Assembly (NCBI RefSeq): GCF_002795865.1
Contig: NZ_CP024920.1
Coordinates: forward strand, 2,267,001-2,331,000
Direction of reading: 5' to 3'
Length of the DNA: 64,000 nt
Origin: Qipengyuania seohaensis
GTDB taxonomy: Bacteria > Pseudomonadota > Alphaproteobacteria > Sphingomonadales > Sphingomonadaceae
Shown: piece by piece, positions 1 through 9,184 of the stretch
How positions within the stretch are numbered: the stretch's first letter is position 1
Layout of the letters: the number at the start of each line of letters is the position of its first letter
Notes under the pieces: model-generated
Told to the model about the DNA's origin: nothing
Seen by the model: the letters and a program-made list of their open reading frames with translations, nothing else
The model's database searches: none
Program-made: the position numbers and the translations under genes

Positions 1-1
1 G

Positions 2-1510
2 ATGAATGGGCTCTATCTCCAGCTGCACGCCTACATGCTGCGCGTCGCCATTCCCTATGGCACGCTCGACAGCCGGCAGATGCACGCGCTGGCCGATATC
101 GCGGAGAAGTACGACCGCGGGTACGGGCATTTCACCACCCGCCAGAACATCCAGTACAACTGGATCAAGCTGGAAGATGCGGCGGACATCCTGGCCGATC
201 TTGCCAAGGTGGAAATGCACGCCATCCAGACCAGCGGGAACTGCATCCGCAATATCTCATCCGATCACTTCGCGGGCGCAGCCGCCGACGAGGTCGTCGA
301 TCCAAGGCCTTATGCCGAATTGCTGAGGCAATGGTCGAGCTTCCATCCCGAATTCAGCTATCTGCCACGCAAGTTCAAGATCGCGGTGATCGCCAGCGAT
401 ACCGATCGTGCAGCCATGCGGTTGCATGACATCGGCATCCAGATCGTGGAGCAGGACGGCGAATTGGGCGCTGCTTTCTATGTCGGCGGGGGCATGGGCC
501 GCACGCCGATGATCGCGCCTTGCATCAACCCCTTCGTCCCGCTCGACCAGCTGGTCACCTATGCCGAGGCGTGTCTGCGGGTCTACAACCGCCACGGACG
601 GCGCGACAACAAGTACAAGGCGCGGATCAAGATCCTTGTCCACGAAATGGGCGCGGAAGAATACACCCGCCAGGTCGAGGCTGAATTCGCGCATTTACTG
701 GAACAGGGCGTCGAACCACCGTTCGCCGAACTCGAGCGCATCCGCACCTTCTTCGAGGACCCGCTTTTCGAAACGGGCCTGGCCGACGAGATCGACCGTA
801 GCGATCCCGATTTCGCCCTGTGGGTCGACCGCAATACCGTTGCGCACAAGGCTGGTGGATACGTGTCCGCCGTCATCAGCCTGAAGCCCGTGGGCGGAAT
901 TCCCGGCGATGCGACGACCGAACAGATGCACCTCATGGCCGACCTCGCACGAGATTACAGCTTCGACGAGCTGCGCGTAATGCACACGCAGAACATCGTC
1001 CTGCCGCACGTCCGCAAGGCCGATCTCCACGCGCTGTGGACCGCTCTCGATGAAGCAGGGCTGGGCAGCCCGAACCTCGATACGGTCGAGGATATCATCG
1101 CCTGCCCGGGCCTCGATTACTGCAGCCTCGCCAATGCGCGCTCGATCCCCGTTGCGCAGCAGATTTCGGAGCGTTTTGCCGCAAATGGCAAGACCGAAGC
1201 GCTCGGACAGCTCAAGCTGAAGATTTCCGGCTGCATCAACGCCTGCGGCCACCATCACGCGGGCCATATCGGCATCCTTGGCGTCGATAAGAAGGGCGTC
1301 GAAAACTACCAGCTCCTGCTCGGCGGGAGCGAGGCGGAGGACGTCAGCCTCGCCAAGATCACCGGCCCCGGCTTCGACGAAGCAGGGATCGTCGACGCGG
1401 TCGAAACCGCCGCAGACGTCTACCTGCGCGAACGCCAGGACGGCGAACGCTTCCTCGACACTTACCGCCGTATCGGCATGACCCCCTTCAAGGAGGCCCT
1501 TTATGGCTGA
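2..1510 (+). CDS. cysI: Nitrite/sulfite reductase hemoprotein subunit, 5' end outside window
   Basis: Siroheme/[4Fe-4S] reductase that takes sulfite to sulfide in assimilatory sulfate reduction. The 502 visible residues start inside the protein: the ATG at base 2 lies within a conserved N-terminal stretch (LHAYMLRVAIPYG), and relatives run to about 540 residues, so some 40 residues probably lie upstream. The four cluster/siroheme cysteines are visible as C368-x5-C374 (CPGLDYC) and C411-x3-C415 (CINAC followed by GHHH). It overlaps the next gene by 8 bp, so it is translationally coupled to DUF934 and cysH. Pairing with cysH and DUF934 argues for sulfite rather than nitrite as substrate; nitrite cannot be excluded from sequence alone. 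Confidence 0.93.
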   Translation: MNGLYLQLHAYMLRVAIPYGTLDSRQMHALADIAEKYDRGYGHFTTRQNIQYNWIKLEDAADILADLAKVEMHAIQTSGNCIRNISSDHFAGAAADEVVDPRPYAELLRQWSSFHPEFSYLPRKFKIAVIASDTDRAAMRLHDIGIQIVEQDGELGAAFYVGGGMGRTPMIAPCINPFVPLDQLVTYAEACLRVYNRHGRRDNKYKARIKILVHEMGAEEYTRQVEAEFAHLLEQGVEPPFAELERIRTFFEDPLFETGLADEIDRSDPDFALWVDRNTVAHKAGGYVSAVISLKPVGGIPGDATTEQMHLMADLARDYSFDELRVMHTQNIVLPHVRKADLHALWTALDEAGLGSPNLDTVEDIIACPGLDYCSLANARSIPVAQQISERFAANGKTEALGQLKLKISGCINACGHHHAGHIGILGVDKKGVENYQLLLGGSEAEDVSLAKITGPGFDEAGIVDAVETAADVYLRERQDGERFLDTYRRIGMTPFKEALYG

Positions 1511-1949
1511 CTTCGTTTCCGACACCGACACGCTCATCCGCTATCGCGAAGACGAGCCCGTCGATCACGCGGCGGTGACGGTCGATTCCTTCCTCGACCA
1601 GTCGAACGCCAGCGCCGTGCGGGTGGAACCGGGCGACGATGCGCGCGAACTGATCCCGCATCTGGAACGCCTTGCTCTTGTGGAAGTGAACTTCCCCGCT
1701 TTCGGTGACGGGCGCGGATATTCCTCCGCTCGCCTCCTGCGCGAGGCCGGGTACGAGGGCGAATTGCGCGCCGTCGGCGATGTGCTGGTGGACCAGGTCG
1801 CCTATATGCGCCGCTGCGGCTTCGATGCGTTCGAACCCGACGCAGCCCTAAACGAGGCTGACCTCGAAACCGCATTGTCGCGCTGGCCGGAAGTATACCA
1901 GCCCGCCGCCGACAGCCGCACGCCGATCTGGGCCAAGCGTCACGCATGA
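1503..1949 (+). CDS. DUF934 protein of the sulfite reduction operon
   Basis: A 148-residue soluble protein of the DUF934 family, which is usually annotated as an oxidoreductase probably involved in sulfite reduction and is almost always found between cysI and cysH in alpha- and betaproteobacteria. The typical central block is visible (FPAFGDGRGYSSARLLR, about residues 73-89), followed by GELRAVGDVLVDQ and YMRRCGFDAFE. No cofactor motif can be assigned. The start ATG overlaps the end of cysI by 8 bp and the stop overlaps the cysH start in an ATGA, so the three genes form one translationally coupled operon. The biochemical role is not established; an accessory or electron-transfer role in sulfite reduction is inference from context. 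Confidence 0.88.
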   Translation: MADFVSDTDTLIRYREDEPVDHAAVTVDSFLDQSNASAVRVEPGDDARELIPHLERLALVEVNFPAFGDGRGYSSARLLREAGYEGELRAVGDVLVDQVAYMRRCGFDAFEPDAALNEADLETALSRWPEVYQPAADSRTPIWAKRHA

Positions 1950-2701
1950 ACGAAACGCGCGCCATCGACCGGCTCGACACGGGGCCACGCTTCACGGATC
2001 AGGACGCCATCCGCCTGAACCGAATGTTTCGCGGCAGCGAGACGGAAGACTGGCTGCGCGCCGTGGTCGAGGGCAACCTGGTGGGAGACATCGCCCTCGT
2101 GTCCAGTTTCGGCGCGGAAAGTGCGGCGTTGCTGCACCTGGTGTCGCGGGTCGATGACAGCATCCCGATCCTGTTTCTCGACACGGGCAAGCATTTTTCC
2201 GAAACGCTGGCTTATCGCGATGAATTGACCGACCTGCTCGGCCTCAACCGGATCGACCTGTATCCCGAGCTTTCCGACCTCGAAAAGCGCGACGAGACGG
2301 GCCTGCGCTGGTCATACGATCCTGACGGATGCTGCGAATTGCGCAAGGTGCGTCCGCTGGAAAAGGCGCTGGCGCGTTATGATGCCAGCCTCACGGGGCG
2401 CAAGGCGTTCCAGTCCACGACGCGCGCCAATCTGCCGCGCTTCGAAGTGGACACTGCGGATGCACAGGGGCGGATGAAGATAAATCCGCTGATCGACTGG
2501 GACGCGGACCGGATTGCCAGCTATTTCGAAGAACACGACCTCCCGCGCCACCCGCTGGTGGAGCGCGGTTTCCCCTCGATCGGGTGTTCCCCCTGTACCC
2601 GCCAGGTCAAGCCCGGCGAAGACCCCCGCGCTGGCAGGTGGAGCGGCTGGGATAAGGTCGAATGCGGCATCCACAAGCCTGGCGAGGAACCGTTTCTCTA
2701 A
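1946..2701 (+). CDS. cysH: Phosphoadenylyl/adenylyl-sulfate reductase
   Basis: PP-loop reductase that converts activated sulfate to sulfite using thioredoxin. The 251-residue protein has the nucleotide-binding segment SSFGAESA (residues 53-60), LFLDTGKHFSET (77-87) and the catalytic C-terminal ECGIH (C240). It also carries the CC...CxxC set (C129-C130 and C214/C217) that binds a [4Fe-4S] cluster and marks APS-type enzymes, so the substrate is more likely APS than PAPS. The ATG shares an ATGA with the stop of DUF934. A GC-rich hairpin follows the gene at 2710-2737. Start is set by the overlap. Confidence 0.94.
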   Translation: MNETRAIDRLDTGPRFTDQDAIRLNRMFRGSETEDWLRAVVEGNLVGDIALVSSFGAESAALLHLVSRVDDSIPILFLDTGKHFSETLAYRDELTDLLGLNRIDLYPELSDLEKRDETGLRWSYDPDGCCELRKVRPLEKALARYDASLTGRKAFQSTTRANLPRFEVDTADAQGRMKINPLIDWDADRIASYFEEHDLPRHPLVERGFPSIGCSPCTRQVKPGEDPRAGRWSGWDKVECGIHKPGEEPFL

Positions 2702-2709
2702 AGAAAGAG

Positions 2710-2737
2710 GGCGCGAGGGATCGATCCCCCGCGCCCC
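2710..2737 (-). terminator. Likely bidirectional intrinsic terminator between cysH and lipoprotein gene
   Basis: Ten-base-pair GC stem with one A/C mismatch and a six-base ATCGAT loop (5' arm 2710-2720, 3' arm 2727-2737). Leftward the stem is followed by a T-rich run (CTCTTTCTTT), so it best fits termination of the minus-strand lipoprotein gene. It may also stop cysH transcription. Confidence 0.6.
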
Positions 2738-2749
2738 GATTGGTTCAAC

Positions 2750-3172
2750 TCAGCTTTCTACGCGTTCGACGACCGCAGTCTCGCCGGCGGCATTGGTCGA
2801 CGTCCAGACGCCGTCTTCGCCGATCTGCTCGGTGTTGCATTGCTGCTCGGCGGGCGTGTCTTCGTCGACATAGGCTTCGTCGGCAGTGTAGCAGTACTGG
2901 CTCGGCGACTTCTGCTCCCACGTTCCGGTTTCGACCACTTCGCCATTGAGCGACTGGGTGTAGGTTCCGTCGGTGCGAAGATCCTCGTCGTACACGGTCC
3001 CGTCCGAAGACGTGACACGGTACATTCCCGCGGTCGGCTGACCATCGGCGGCAATGCCGGCCTCTTCCACCACGGCGGTTTCTTCCACCGGTTCGTCAAC
3101 GACTTCTTCTTCGGCAGCCTGCGAACAGCCTGCCAGGATCGCCGCGCTTGCGACGAGTATCAGTTTTCTCAT
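2750..3172 (-). CDS. Small acidic lipoprotein of unknown function
   Basis: A 140-residue predicted lipoprotein. The start at 3172 is fixed by a strong Shine-Dalgarno GGAGGTCTTC just upstream and by the signal peptide MRKLILVASAAILAGC, whose LAGC lipobox places the lipidated cysteine at residue 16. The mature part opens with a very acidic Glu/Val-rich linker (EEEVVDEPVEE) and then a compact domain with a repeating TSSDGTVYDEDLRTDGTY pattern and two later cysteines (QYCYTADEAY, QQCNTEQ) that could form a disulfide. I do not recognise the domain. It is a single gene facing cysH across a shared terminator. A structural or stress-related envelope role would be a guess. Confidence 0.8.
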   Translation of the reverse strand: MRKLILVASAAILAGCSQAAEEEVVDEPVEETAVVEEAGIAADGQPTAGMYRVTSSDGTVYDEDLRTDGTYTQSLNGEVVETGTWEQKSPSQYCYTADEAYVDEDTPAEQQCNTEQIGEDGVWTSTNAAGETAVVERVES

Positions 3173-3297
3173 GAAGACCTCCAATGCGACCCGTGAATGA
3201 AGGCGGATTTTTCCGCTCACGACTCGCAACCCTGCGCGGACCCTAGGGGGGAGGAGCGACGAGGGCAATTGCGCCCACGCTGAAATGCAAATCCGGC

Positions 3298-4209
3298 TCA
3301 GAGCCAGCCTTCGTCGCGATACCATTGCGCGGTCAGCTTCAGGCCGTCGCGGCTTTCGATATGGGGCTCCCACACGGCTGCGGGCACCTTCATTGCGGAT
3401 CGCGATACCCAGTTCGGGTGGGTCATGTAGCCGACCCGGTCGGCGGTCAGGCGCGCCTTTTCGCCGCGCAGGATCTCGTCGGCCTTTGCGCCCAGTTCCA
3501 GCACGTTCTTGGGCAGGTGAGGCGCGAAAACGCGGCGGCCCACGGCGTGCCCGATCGCCTTGGCAAGCTCGTCATGACCCCAGCCGCCTTCGCGACCGTC
3601 GTCCGGCTCGAACAGTTTGCGTCTCACCAACGCAGGCGACGCATCGACGAGGTCGAGCAGGAGACGCGCAAGGTCGTGCACATGAATGAGCGAACTGGCA
3701 CCGCGCGGGGGCAGGGGCAGAAACCCGAATTTCGCGCTGCGGAACATCTCGAAATAGTCGACATCGCGAGGACCGTAGACGCCGGGCGGGCGCACGGTGG
3801 TCCAGTCGAGGCCGCTTGCCTCGACCAGCTTTTCTGCTTCCGCCTTCGATGCGCCATAGGCCGACAAGCCCGGCTCGCGCGCGGCGAGGGAAGAGACGAA
3901 GACGAAGCGTTTCACTTTCTTCGCCTTGGCGGCATCGATCAGGCGCGAGGTTCCCTCGACATTCGCCTCGTGGAAAGCAGCGGGATCGGGCGTGTTGGTC
4001 AGGCCTGCCACGTGGATGATGGCGTCGGCGCCTTCGCAAAGTGTTTCCAACGATGCGATGTCGGACAGGCTGCCCTCGATCCACTCCACTCCGGCCGTTT
4101 CGTCCTGCGCACGGCGGGTCAGCGCACGTACCCGGATATCCCGGTCGCCAGCGACGTCGAGCACGGCCCGGCCGACGAAGCCGGTGGCTCCTGTCAGTGC
4201 GATGATCAC
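3298..4209 (-). CDS. NAD-dependent epimerase/dehydratase family protein (extended SDR)
   Basis: A 303-residue Rossmann-fold protein of the extended/atypical SDR group. The N-terminus carries the dinucleotide motif TGATGFVG (residues 6-13), then HVAGLTNTPD, and a Tyr-x3-Lys pair appears as YGASKAEAEK. The GTG at 4209 is chosen because it shares a GTGA with the proB stop; it also starts exactly at the Rossmann strand, while an upstream ATG would add an unrelated 33 residues inside proB. It is the third gene of obgE-proB-epimerase. Substrate cannot be told from sequence; complex I assembly-type or sugar-nucleotide epimerases are possible relatives. Confidence 0.85.
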   Translation of the reverse strand: MIIALTGATGFVGRAVLDVAGDRDIRVRALTRRAQDETAGVEWIEGSLSDIASLETLCEGADAIIHVAGLTNTPDPAAFHEANVEGTSRLIDAAKAKKVKRFVFVSSLAAREPGLSAYGASKAEAEKLVEASGLDWTTVRPPGVYGPRDVDYFEMFRSAKFGFLPLPPRGASSLIHVHDLARLLLDLVDASPALVRRKLFEPDDGREGGWGHDELAKAIGHAVGRRVFAPHLPKNVLELGAKADEILRGEKARLTADRVGYMTHPNWVSRSAMKVPAAVWEPHIESRDGLKLTAQWYRDEGWL

Positions 4210-5327
4210 GCGCGCACCATATGGTCGCGGTGGACGACGGCCGCGCGGGGTGAATAGCCGAGCTTTGCGGCCTGTTCGTCTTCGCGCAGGCCCACGATCT
4301 GGCGGCATTCGGCGGCGCTGTATTCGACGAGGCCCTGGCCCAGCCGCTCGCCCTTGGCGCCGTGGATCGCGACAAGGTCACCGCGCTGGAAATCGCCCTC
4401 GACCGCAGTGAGACCTGCCGCGAGCAGGCTCGCGCCATTGGCGAGTGCAGCTGTGCAACCGGGATCGACCGTCAGGACGCCAGCGGGGGCCAGCCGCCCG
4501 GACAGCCACGCCTTGCGTGCGCTCTCCTCGCCCTGCGCGGTGAACAAGGTGCCGGTCCCGCTGTCCAGCGCCCTGCCGATGGGGGCGTCATATGTGCCGT
4601 TGATGATCGCGAGGCAGATCCCGGCGCGCTCGGCAATGCGCGCGGCCTGCAATTTGGCCACCATGCCGCCCGAGCCCATGCCCGATCCCGATTCGGTGCT
4701 CGCCATGGCGATGACTTCGGGTGAAACGCCCTCGACCTTTTCGATCAGCTGCGCGCCATCCTCGCCCGGGTGGCGATCGTAGAGCCCGTCGACGTCGGAA
4801 AGCAGCAGGACCGCATCCCCGCCTGCGGCCTGCGCCACGCGGGCGGCAAGCCGGTCGTTGTCGCCGAACCGGATTTCTTCGGTCGCCACGCTGTCGTTCT
4901 CGTTGACGACCGGCACCGCGCCGGTTTCGACCAGCCGCTGGAGCGTTGCGGAGGCGTTGAGATAGCGCCTGCGATCCTCGAGATCGCCCAGCGTCACGAG
5001 CATCTGCGCGGCGAGCATGCCATGCGCCGCCAGCGCCTCTCCCCAGACCCGCGCCAGTTCGACCTGCCCGACGGACGCGGCCGCCTGCGCATCGGCGAGG
5101 CTCGCGCGGCCACCCTTCGGCAGGCCGAGGCGCGCAGCACCCAGCGCAATCGCGCCCGAGGATACCACGATGATTTCGGTGCCCGCTTCCCTCAATTCGG
5201 CCAGTTCGCCGGCCAATCCCGCCAGCCAGCCGCGCCGCGCTTCACCGTTTTCGATCAGCAGGGCCGACCCGACCTTGACGATCAGGCGCCTGGCAGAACG
5301 AATGTCGGCGAGGGAGGCTATGGCCAT
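4206..5327 (-). CDS. proB: Glutamate 5-kinase
   Basis: First enzyme of proline biosynthesis, phosphorylating glutamate. The 373-residue protein has an amino-acid kinase domain (LIVKVGSALL near the N-terminus, VVSSGAIALGAARLG, VPVVNENDSVAT, FGDNDRLAARVA) and a C-terminal PUA domain (after about residue 280, ending YSAAECRQIVGL). The ATG at 5327 is preferred over an upstream in-frame ATG because it gives the usual family length and lies 7 nt after the obgE stop. The stop overlaps the next gene in GTGA. proA is not in the window; obgE-proB adjacency is common in bacteria. Confidence 0.95.
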   Translation of the reverse strand: MAIASLADIRSARRLIVKVGSALLIENGEARRGWLAGLAGELAELREAGTEIIVVSSGAIALGAARLGLPKGGRASLADAQAAASVGQVELARVWGEALAAHGMLAAQMLVTLGDLEDRRRYLNASATLQRLVETGAVPVVNENDSVATEEIRFGDNDRLAARVAQAAGGDAVLLLSDVDGLYDRHPGEDGAQLIEKVEGVSPEVIAMASTESGSGMGSGGMVAKLQAARIAERAGICLAIINGTYDAPIGRALDSGTGTLFTAQGEESARKAWLSGRLAPAGVLTVDPGCTAALANGASLLAAGLTAVEGDFQRGDLVAIHGAKGERLGQGLVEYSAAECRQIVGLREDEQAAKLGYSPRAAVVHRDHMVRA

Positions 5328-5334
5328 CGCGTGA

Positions 5335-6405
<1,071 letters not shown>

Positions 6406-6508
6406 CTAATCGTTTTTGCCGCCGATGGCGAGCATTGGTGGCCCCTAAGCTGGGCACCCTGCCGAATTGTCTTTGCGCCGCACCGCTTTCGCACCTACTC
6501 GGGCGCTC

Positions 6509-6778
6509 ATGCAGTTCGACGATCTCATGCGCCGCTATTTCGCTACCCCCGACCTGACCGAGGTGACCCCGGCAGGCATGGAAGCGGGCATAGAACGCTG
6601 CCGCGTGGACCTCGGCCTCGAAACAGACCCGGGCAAACGCTTCGCGCTGTGGTCGCTGCTCTTCATGCTCGGCGCCGCACCCGATCTCGACGTGGCATTC
6701 GAGAACGAGGACGAGCGCGAAGCCGCCCGCAACTTCATGGACCTGATGGCCGCAAGCGAGGCTGGAAACGAGGGCTAA
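6509..6778 (+). CDS. Small hypothetical protein
   Basis: An 89-residue soluble, mostly helical and acidic protein (MQFDDLMRRYFATPDL... to NFMDLMAASEAGNEG). I do not recognise the family. The ATG at 6509 is used; an in-frame TTG at 6467 would add 14 residues of low-complexity basic sequence and seems less likely. There is no clear Shine-Dalgarno. It lies alone between obgE (opposite strand) and tRNA-Thr. Codon use matches the neighbours, so it is probably a real gene. Confidence 0.6.
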   Translation: MQFDDLMRRYFATPDLTEVTPAGMEAGIERCRVDLGLETDPGKRFALWSLLFMLGAAPDLDVAFENEDEREAARNFMDLMAASEAGNEG

Positions 6779-6787
6779 GGGGGCGGG

Positions 6788-6863
<76 letters not shown>

Positions 6864-6892
6864 CTGTTCACCCAACGACGCGCGCCTTTGGG

Positions 6893-7774
6893 CTAAAATG
6901 CGCCGAAGGTCCAGCCCTCTGTGCGTGCAATTTCATCGGTTAGCCCTCGCGGGGCCCAGCGTTCCCGTTCTCCGGCCACTTTGCGCAGCCATGCGGCCGT
7001 CAGCAGCGCGTCGGAAGCGTGGTCGTCGATTGCCCCGCTGCCGGGTACCGAAGGCGACCCGAGGGCGGTAAGCGCCGCATTCAATTCCTCGACCGTGCGC
7101 ATCTTTGCTCGCCCTGCGCTGCGGCCTGCCTCCAGCGCGGCGAGGCTGGTATAAATCTCGACCAGAGCCGAACCGGTGGAGGGTAGCGGGTCGACCGGCC
7201 AGACGGGCAGGCGTCCGCGCAGCTGGTGCAGCATCCGCATGCCGGTGAGGCTGGACTTGCCGACCTGCGCCGCGCCGACGAGGTTGAAGTTCGAATAGGG
7301 TTTGCAGCCCATGCTGGCCTGCACCTGCTCGGTCACGCGAAAGCGCCCGCGCCGGTGGTCGGCTTTGTCGCAGAAGAAATGCGCGCCGGTATCGCTACCG
7401 TCGCGGAAATAGGGACGGTAGGACGGGTGATCGACAAAGGCCTGTGCGCCGAGGTTCACTTCATGCGAGCAGATGTCGTCGATCAGCGCCCAGAGCGAGG
7501 GGGCGTGGGGCAGGAGCACGTCGTTCGCAGGGAAGAACGCGCCGCAATCGGCATGGGGGAGGGAGATGCCCAGATCGACCCCGACCAACGTATCGTCCGG
7601 CAGGTCGTCGCGCAGGATGGTGAGGACATCTTCGCGGCCCCAGCCTTTTCCGCGTTCGACCAGTACCGGCGGGCCGCCGCCTGCATCGGCGATGGCGACG
7701 GCGATGCCTTTCTGCTTCGCCCCTTTCGCCCCCGACCAGTCGATCGCCACGAAATGGTCGAAGCGGTCAGTCAC
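6893..7774 (-). CDS. Conserved hypothetical protein with RNase H-like fold
   Basis: A 293-residue protein with acidic residues spaced as in RNase H-fold nucleases (DUF429-like): FVAIDWSGAKG at residues 8-18, a second strand LVGVDLGISLPHADCG, and a C-terminal DDHASDALLTAAWL helix. No other domain is evident. It is translated just after rarA, whose stop it overlaps by 8 bp, so the two are probably coupled. The activity is unproven; a structure-specific nuclease or an inactive RNase H fold are both possible. Context with the replication-recombination ATPase RarA favours a DNA-related role (inference). Confidence 0.75.
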   Translation of the reverse strand: MTDRFDHFVAIDWSGAKGAKQKGIAVAIADAGGGPPVLVERGKGWGREDVLTILRDDLPDDTLVGVDLGISLPHADCGAFFPANDVLLPHAPSLWALIDDICSHEVNLGAQAFVDHPSYRPYFRDGSDTGAHFFCDKADHRRGRFRVTEQVQASMGCKPYSNFNLVGAAQVGKSSLTGMRMLHQLRGRLPVWPVDPLPSTGSALVEIYTSLAALEAGRSAGRAKMRTVEELNAALTALGSPSVPGSGAIDDHASDALLTAAWLRKVAGERERWAPRGLTDEIARTEGWTFGAF

Positions 7775-9083
7775 GCTCGCGCCTGAGCTTGTCCCAATAG
7801 TCGAGGCGCTTCTTCACTTCGCGCTCGAACCCGCGCTCAACCGGCTGGTAATAGCTTTGCGGCTCCATCTCCTCGGGCCAGTAATTGTCGCCCGAAAAGC
7901 CGTCCTCTGCATCGTGGTCGTAGCTGTAGCCCGAACCATAGCCGATATCCTTCATCAGCTTGGTCGGCGCGTTGAGGATGTTCTGCGGCGGCATCAGGCT
8001 GCCGGTTTCCTTCGCGCTTTTGAACGAGGATTTCTGCGCCTTGTAGACCGCGTTCGATTTGGGCGCGGTGGCGAGATAGGTGCAGGCCTGCACCAGCGCG
8101 AGTTCGCCTTCCGGGCTGCCGAGAAACTCGTAAGCGTCCTTCGCCGCCATGCATTGCACCAGCGCCTGCGGGTCGGCCATGCCGATATCTTCCACGGCCA
8201 TGCGCACCAGCCGTCGTGCTAGGAAGCGCGGCTCTTCGCCAGCGGTTAGCATCCGCGCGAGGTAATAGAGGCTGGCCTGCACATCGCTGCCGCGCACCGC
8301 CTTGTGGAGTGCGGAAATGAGGTTGTAATGGCCTTCGCGATCCTTGTCGTAGACCGCGACGCGTCGCTGGAGGAATTTGCCGAGCGCCGCGGGATCGAGC
8401 GGTTCGGGTATCTTCGCGTTGTACAGCGTTTCCGCCTGGTTGAGCAGGAAGCGCCCGTCGCCATCGGCGCTCGCCACCAGTGCATCGCGCGCCTCTGCTG
8501 TGAGGGGCAGGGGGCCTTCCAGCTCTTCCGCCCGGTCGAGCAATTGCCCGAGAGCCTCGCGGTCGAGGCGCTGGAGGATCAATACCTGCGCGCGGCTGAG
8601 TAGTGCGGCGTTGAGGGCGAAGCTTGGATTTTCCGTCGTCGCGCCCACCAGCGTCACAGTCCCGCGCTCAACGAAAGGCAGGAAACCGTCCTGCTGGGCG
8701 CGGTTGAAGCGATGGATCTCGTCCACGAACAGCAGCGTGCGCTGTCCGGCCTGCGCCGCCTTGTCTGCGGCGGCGAAGGCTTTCTTGAGGTCCGCTACGC
8801 CGGAGAACACCGCGCTCACGCTCTCGAAGCGCATGCCCACGCTGTCCGCCAGCAGGCGCGCGATTGTCGTCTTGCCGGTGCCGGGCGGCCCCCACAGGAT
8901 CATGCTGGAAAGGCGGCCTGCCGCTACCATGCGGCCGATCGCGCCTTCGGGGCCGGTCAGATGGTCCTGTCCGATCACTTCGGCGAGGGAATTGGGACGC
9001 AGCCGGTCGGCAAGCGGTGCATCTTCGCGCACGCTCTCGGTCGCGGGGCTCTGGGGGAGATCTTCGGGAAAGAGGTCGGCCAT
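7767..9083 (-). CDS. rarA: Replication-associated recombination protein A (AAA+ ATPase)
   Basis: Clamp-loader-like AAA+ ATPase that acts at stalled replication forks. The 438-residue protein shows Walker A GPPGTGKT (65-72), Walker B LFVDEIHRFN (118-127), sensor 1 GATTENPSF, and the C-terminal RarA/MgsA tetramerisation region with KAVRGSDVQASLYYLARM and the typical SLMPPQNILNAPTKLMK near the end. The ATG at 9083 (MADLFPEDLP) gives the family length; the upstream in-frame start adds 26 atypical residues. The downstream gene overlaps by 8 bp. Confidence 0.95.
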   Translation of the reverse strand: MADLFPEDLPQSPATESVREDAPLADRLRPNSLAEVIGQDHLTGPEGAIGRMVAAGRLSSMILWGPPGTGKTTIARLLADSVGMRFESVSAVFSGVADLKKAFAAADKAAQAGQRTLLFVDEIHRFNRAQQDGFLPFVERGTVTLVGATTENPSFALNAALLSRAQVLILQRLDREALGQLLDRAEELEGPLPLTAEARDALVASADGDGRFLLNQAETLYNAKIPEPLDPAALGKFLQRRVAVYDKDREGHYNLISALHKAVRGSDVQASLYYLARMLTAGEEPRFLARRLVRMAVEDIGMADPQALVQCMAAKDAYEFLGSPEGELALVQACTYLATAPKSNAVYKAQKSSFKSAKETGSLMPPQNILNAPTKLMKDIGYGSGYSYDHDAEDGFSGDNYWPEEMEPQSYYQPVERGFEREVKKRLDYWDKLRRERD

Positions 9084-9143
9084 TGATCGGATCACATAGT
9101 GCGTTCGCCGACAAATTGCAGGGGGTGCTTGCGCTCGTGGATG

Positions 9144-9157
9144 TAAGATATATCTTA
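9144..9157. promoter_or_regulatory. Perfect 14-bp palindrome upstream of padR (candidate operator 1)
   Basis: TAAGATATATCTTA is a perfect palindrome 28 bp before the padR start codon, standing out in a GC-rich background. PadR proteins usually repress their own promoter through dyad sites, so this is a plausible autoregulatory operator. Confidence 0.55.
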
Positions 9158-9160
9158 GCA

Positions 9161-9173
9161 ATATCGAAGATAT
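9161..9173. promoter_or_regulatory. Second inverted repeat ATATC-GAA-GATAT (candidate operator 2)
   Basis: Five-base arms with a GAA centre, 3 bp after the first palindrome and sharing its GATAT core. It lies immediately upstream of the AGGA ribosome binding site (9174-9177) of padR. Confidence 0.45.
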
Positions 9174-9184
9174 AGGATTATGCG

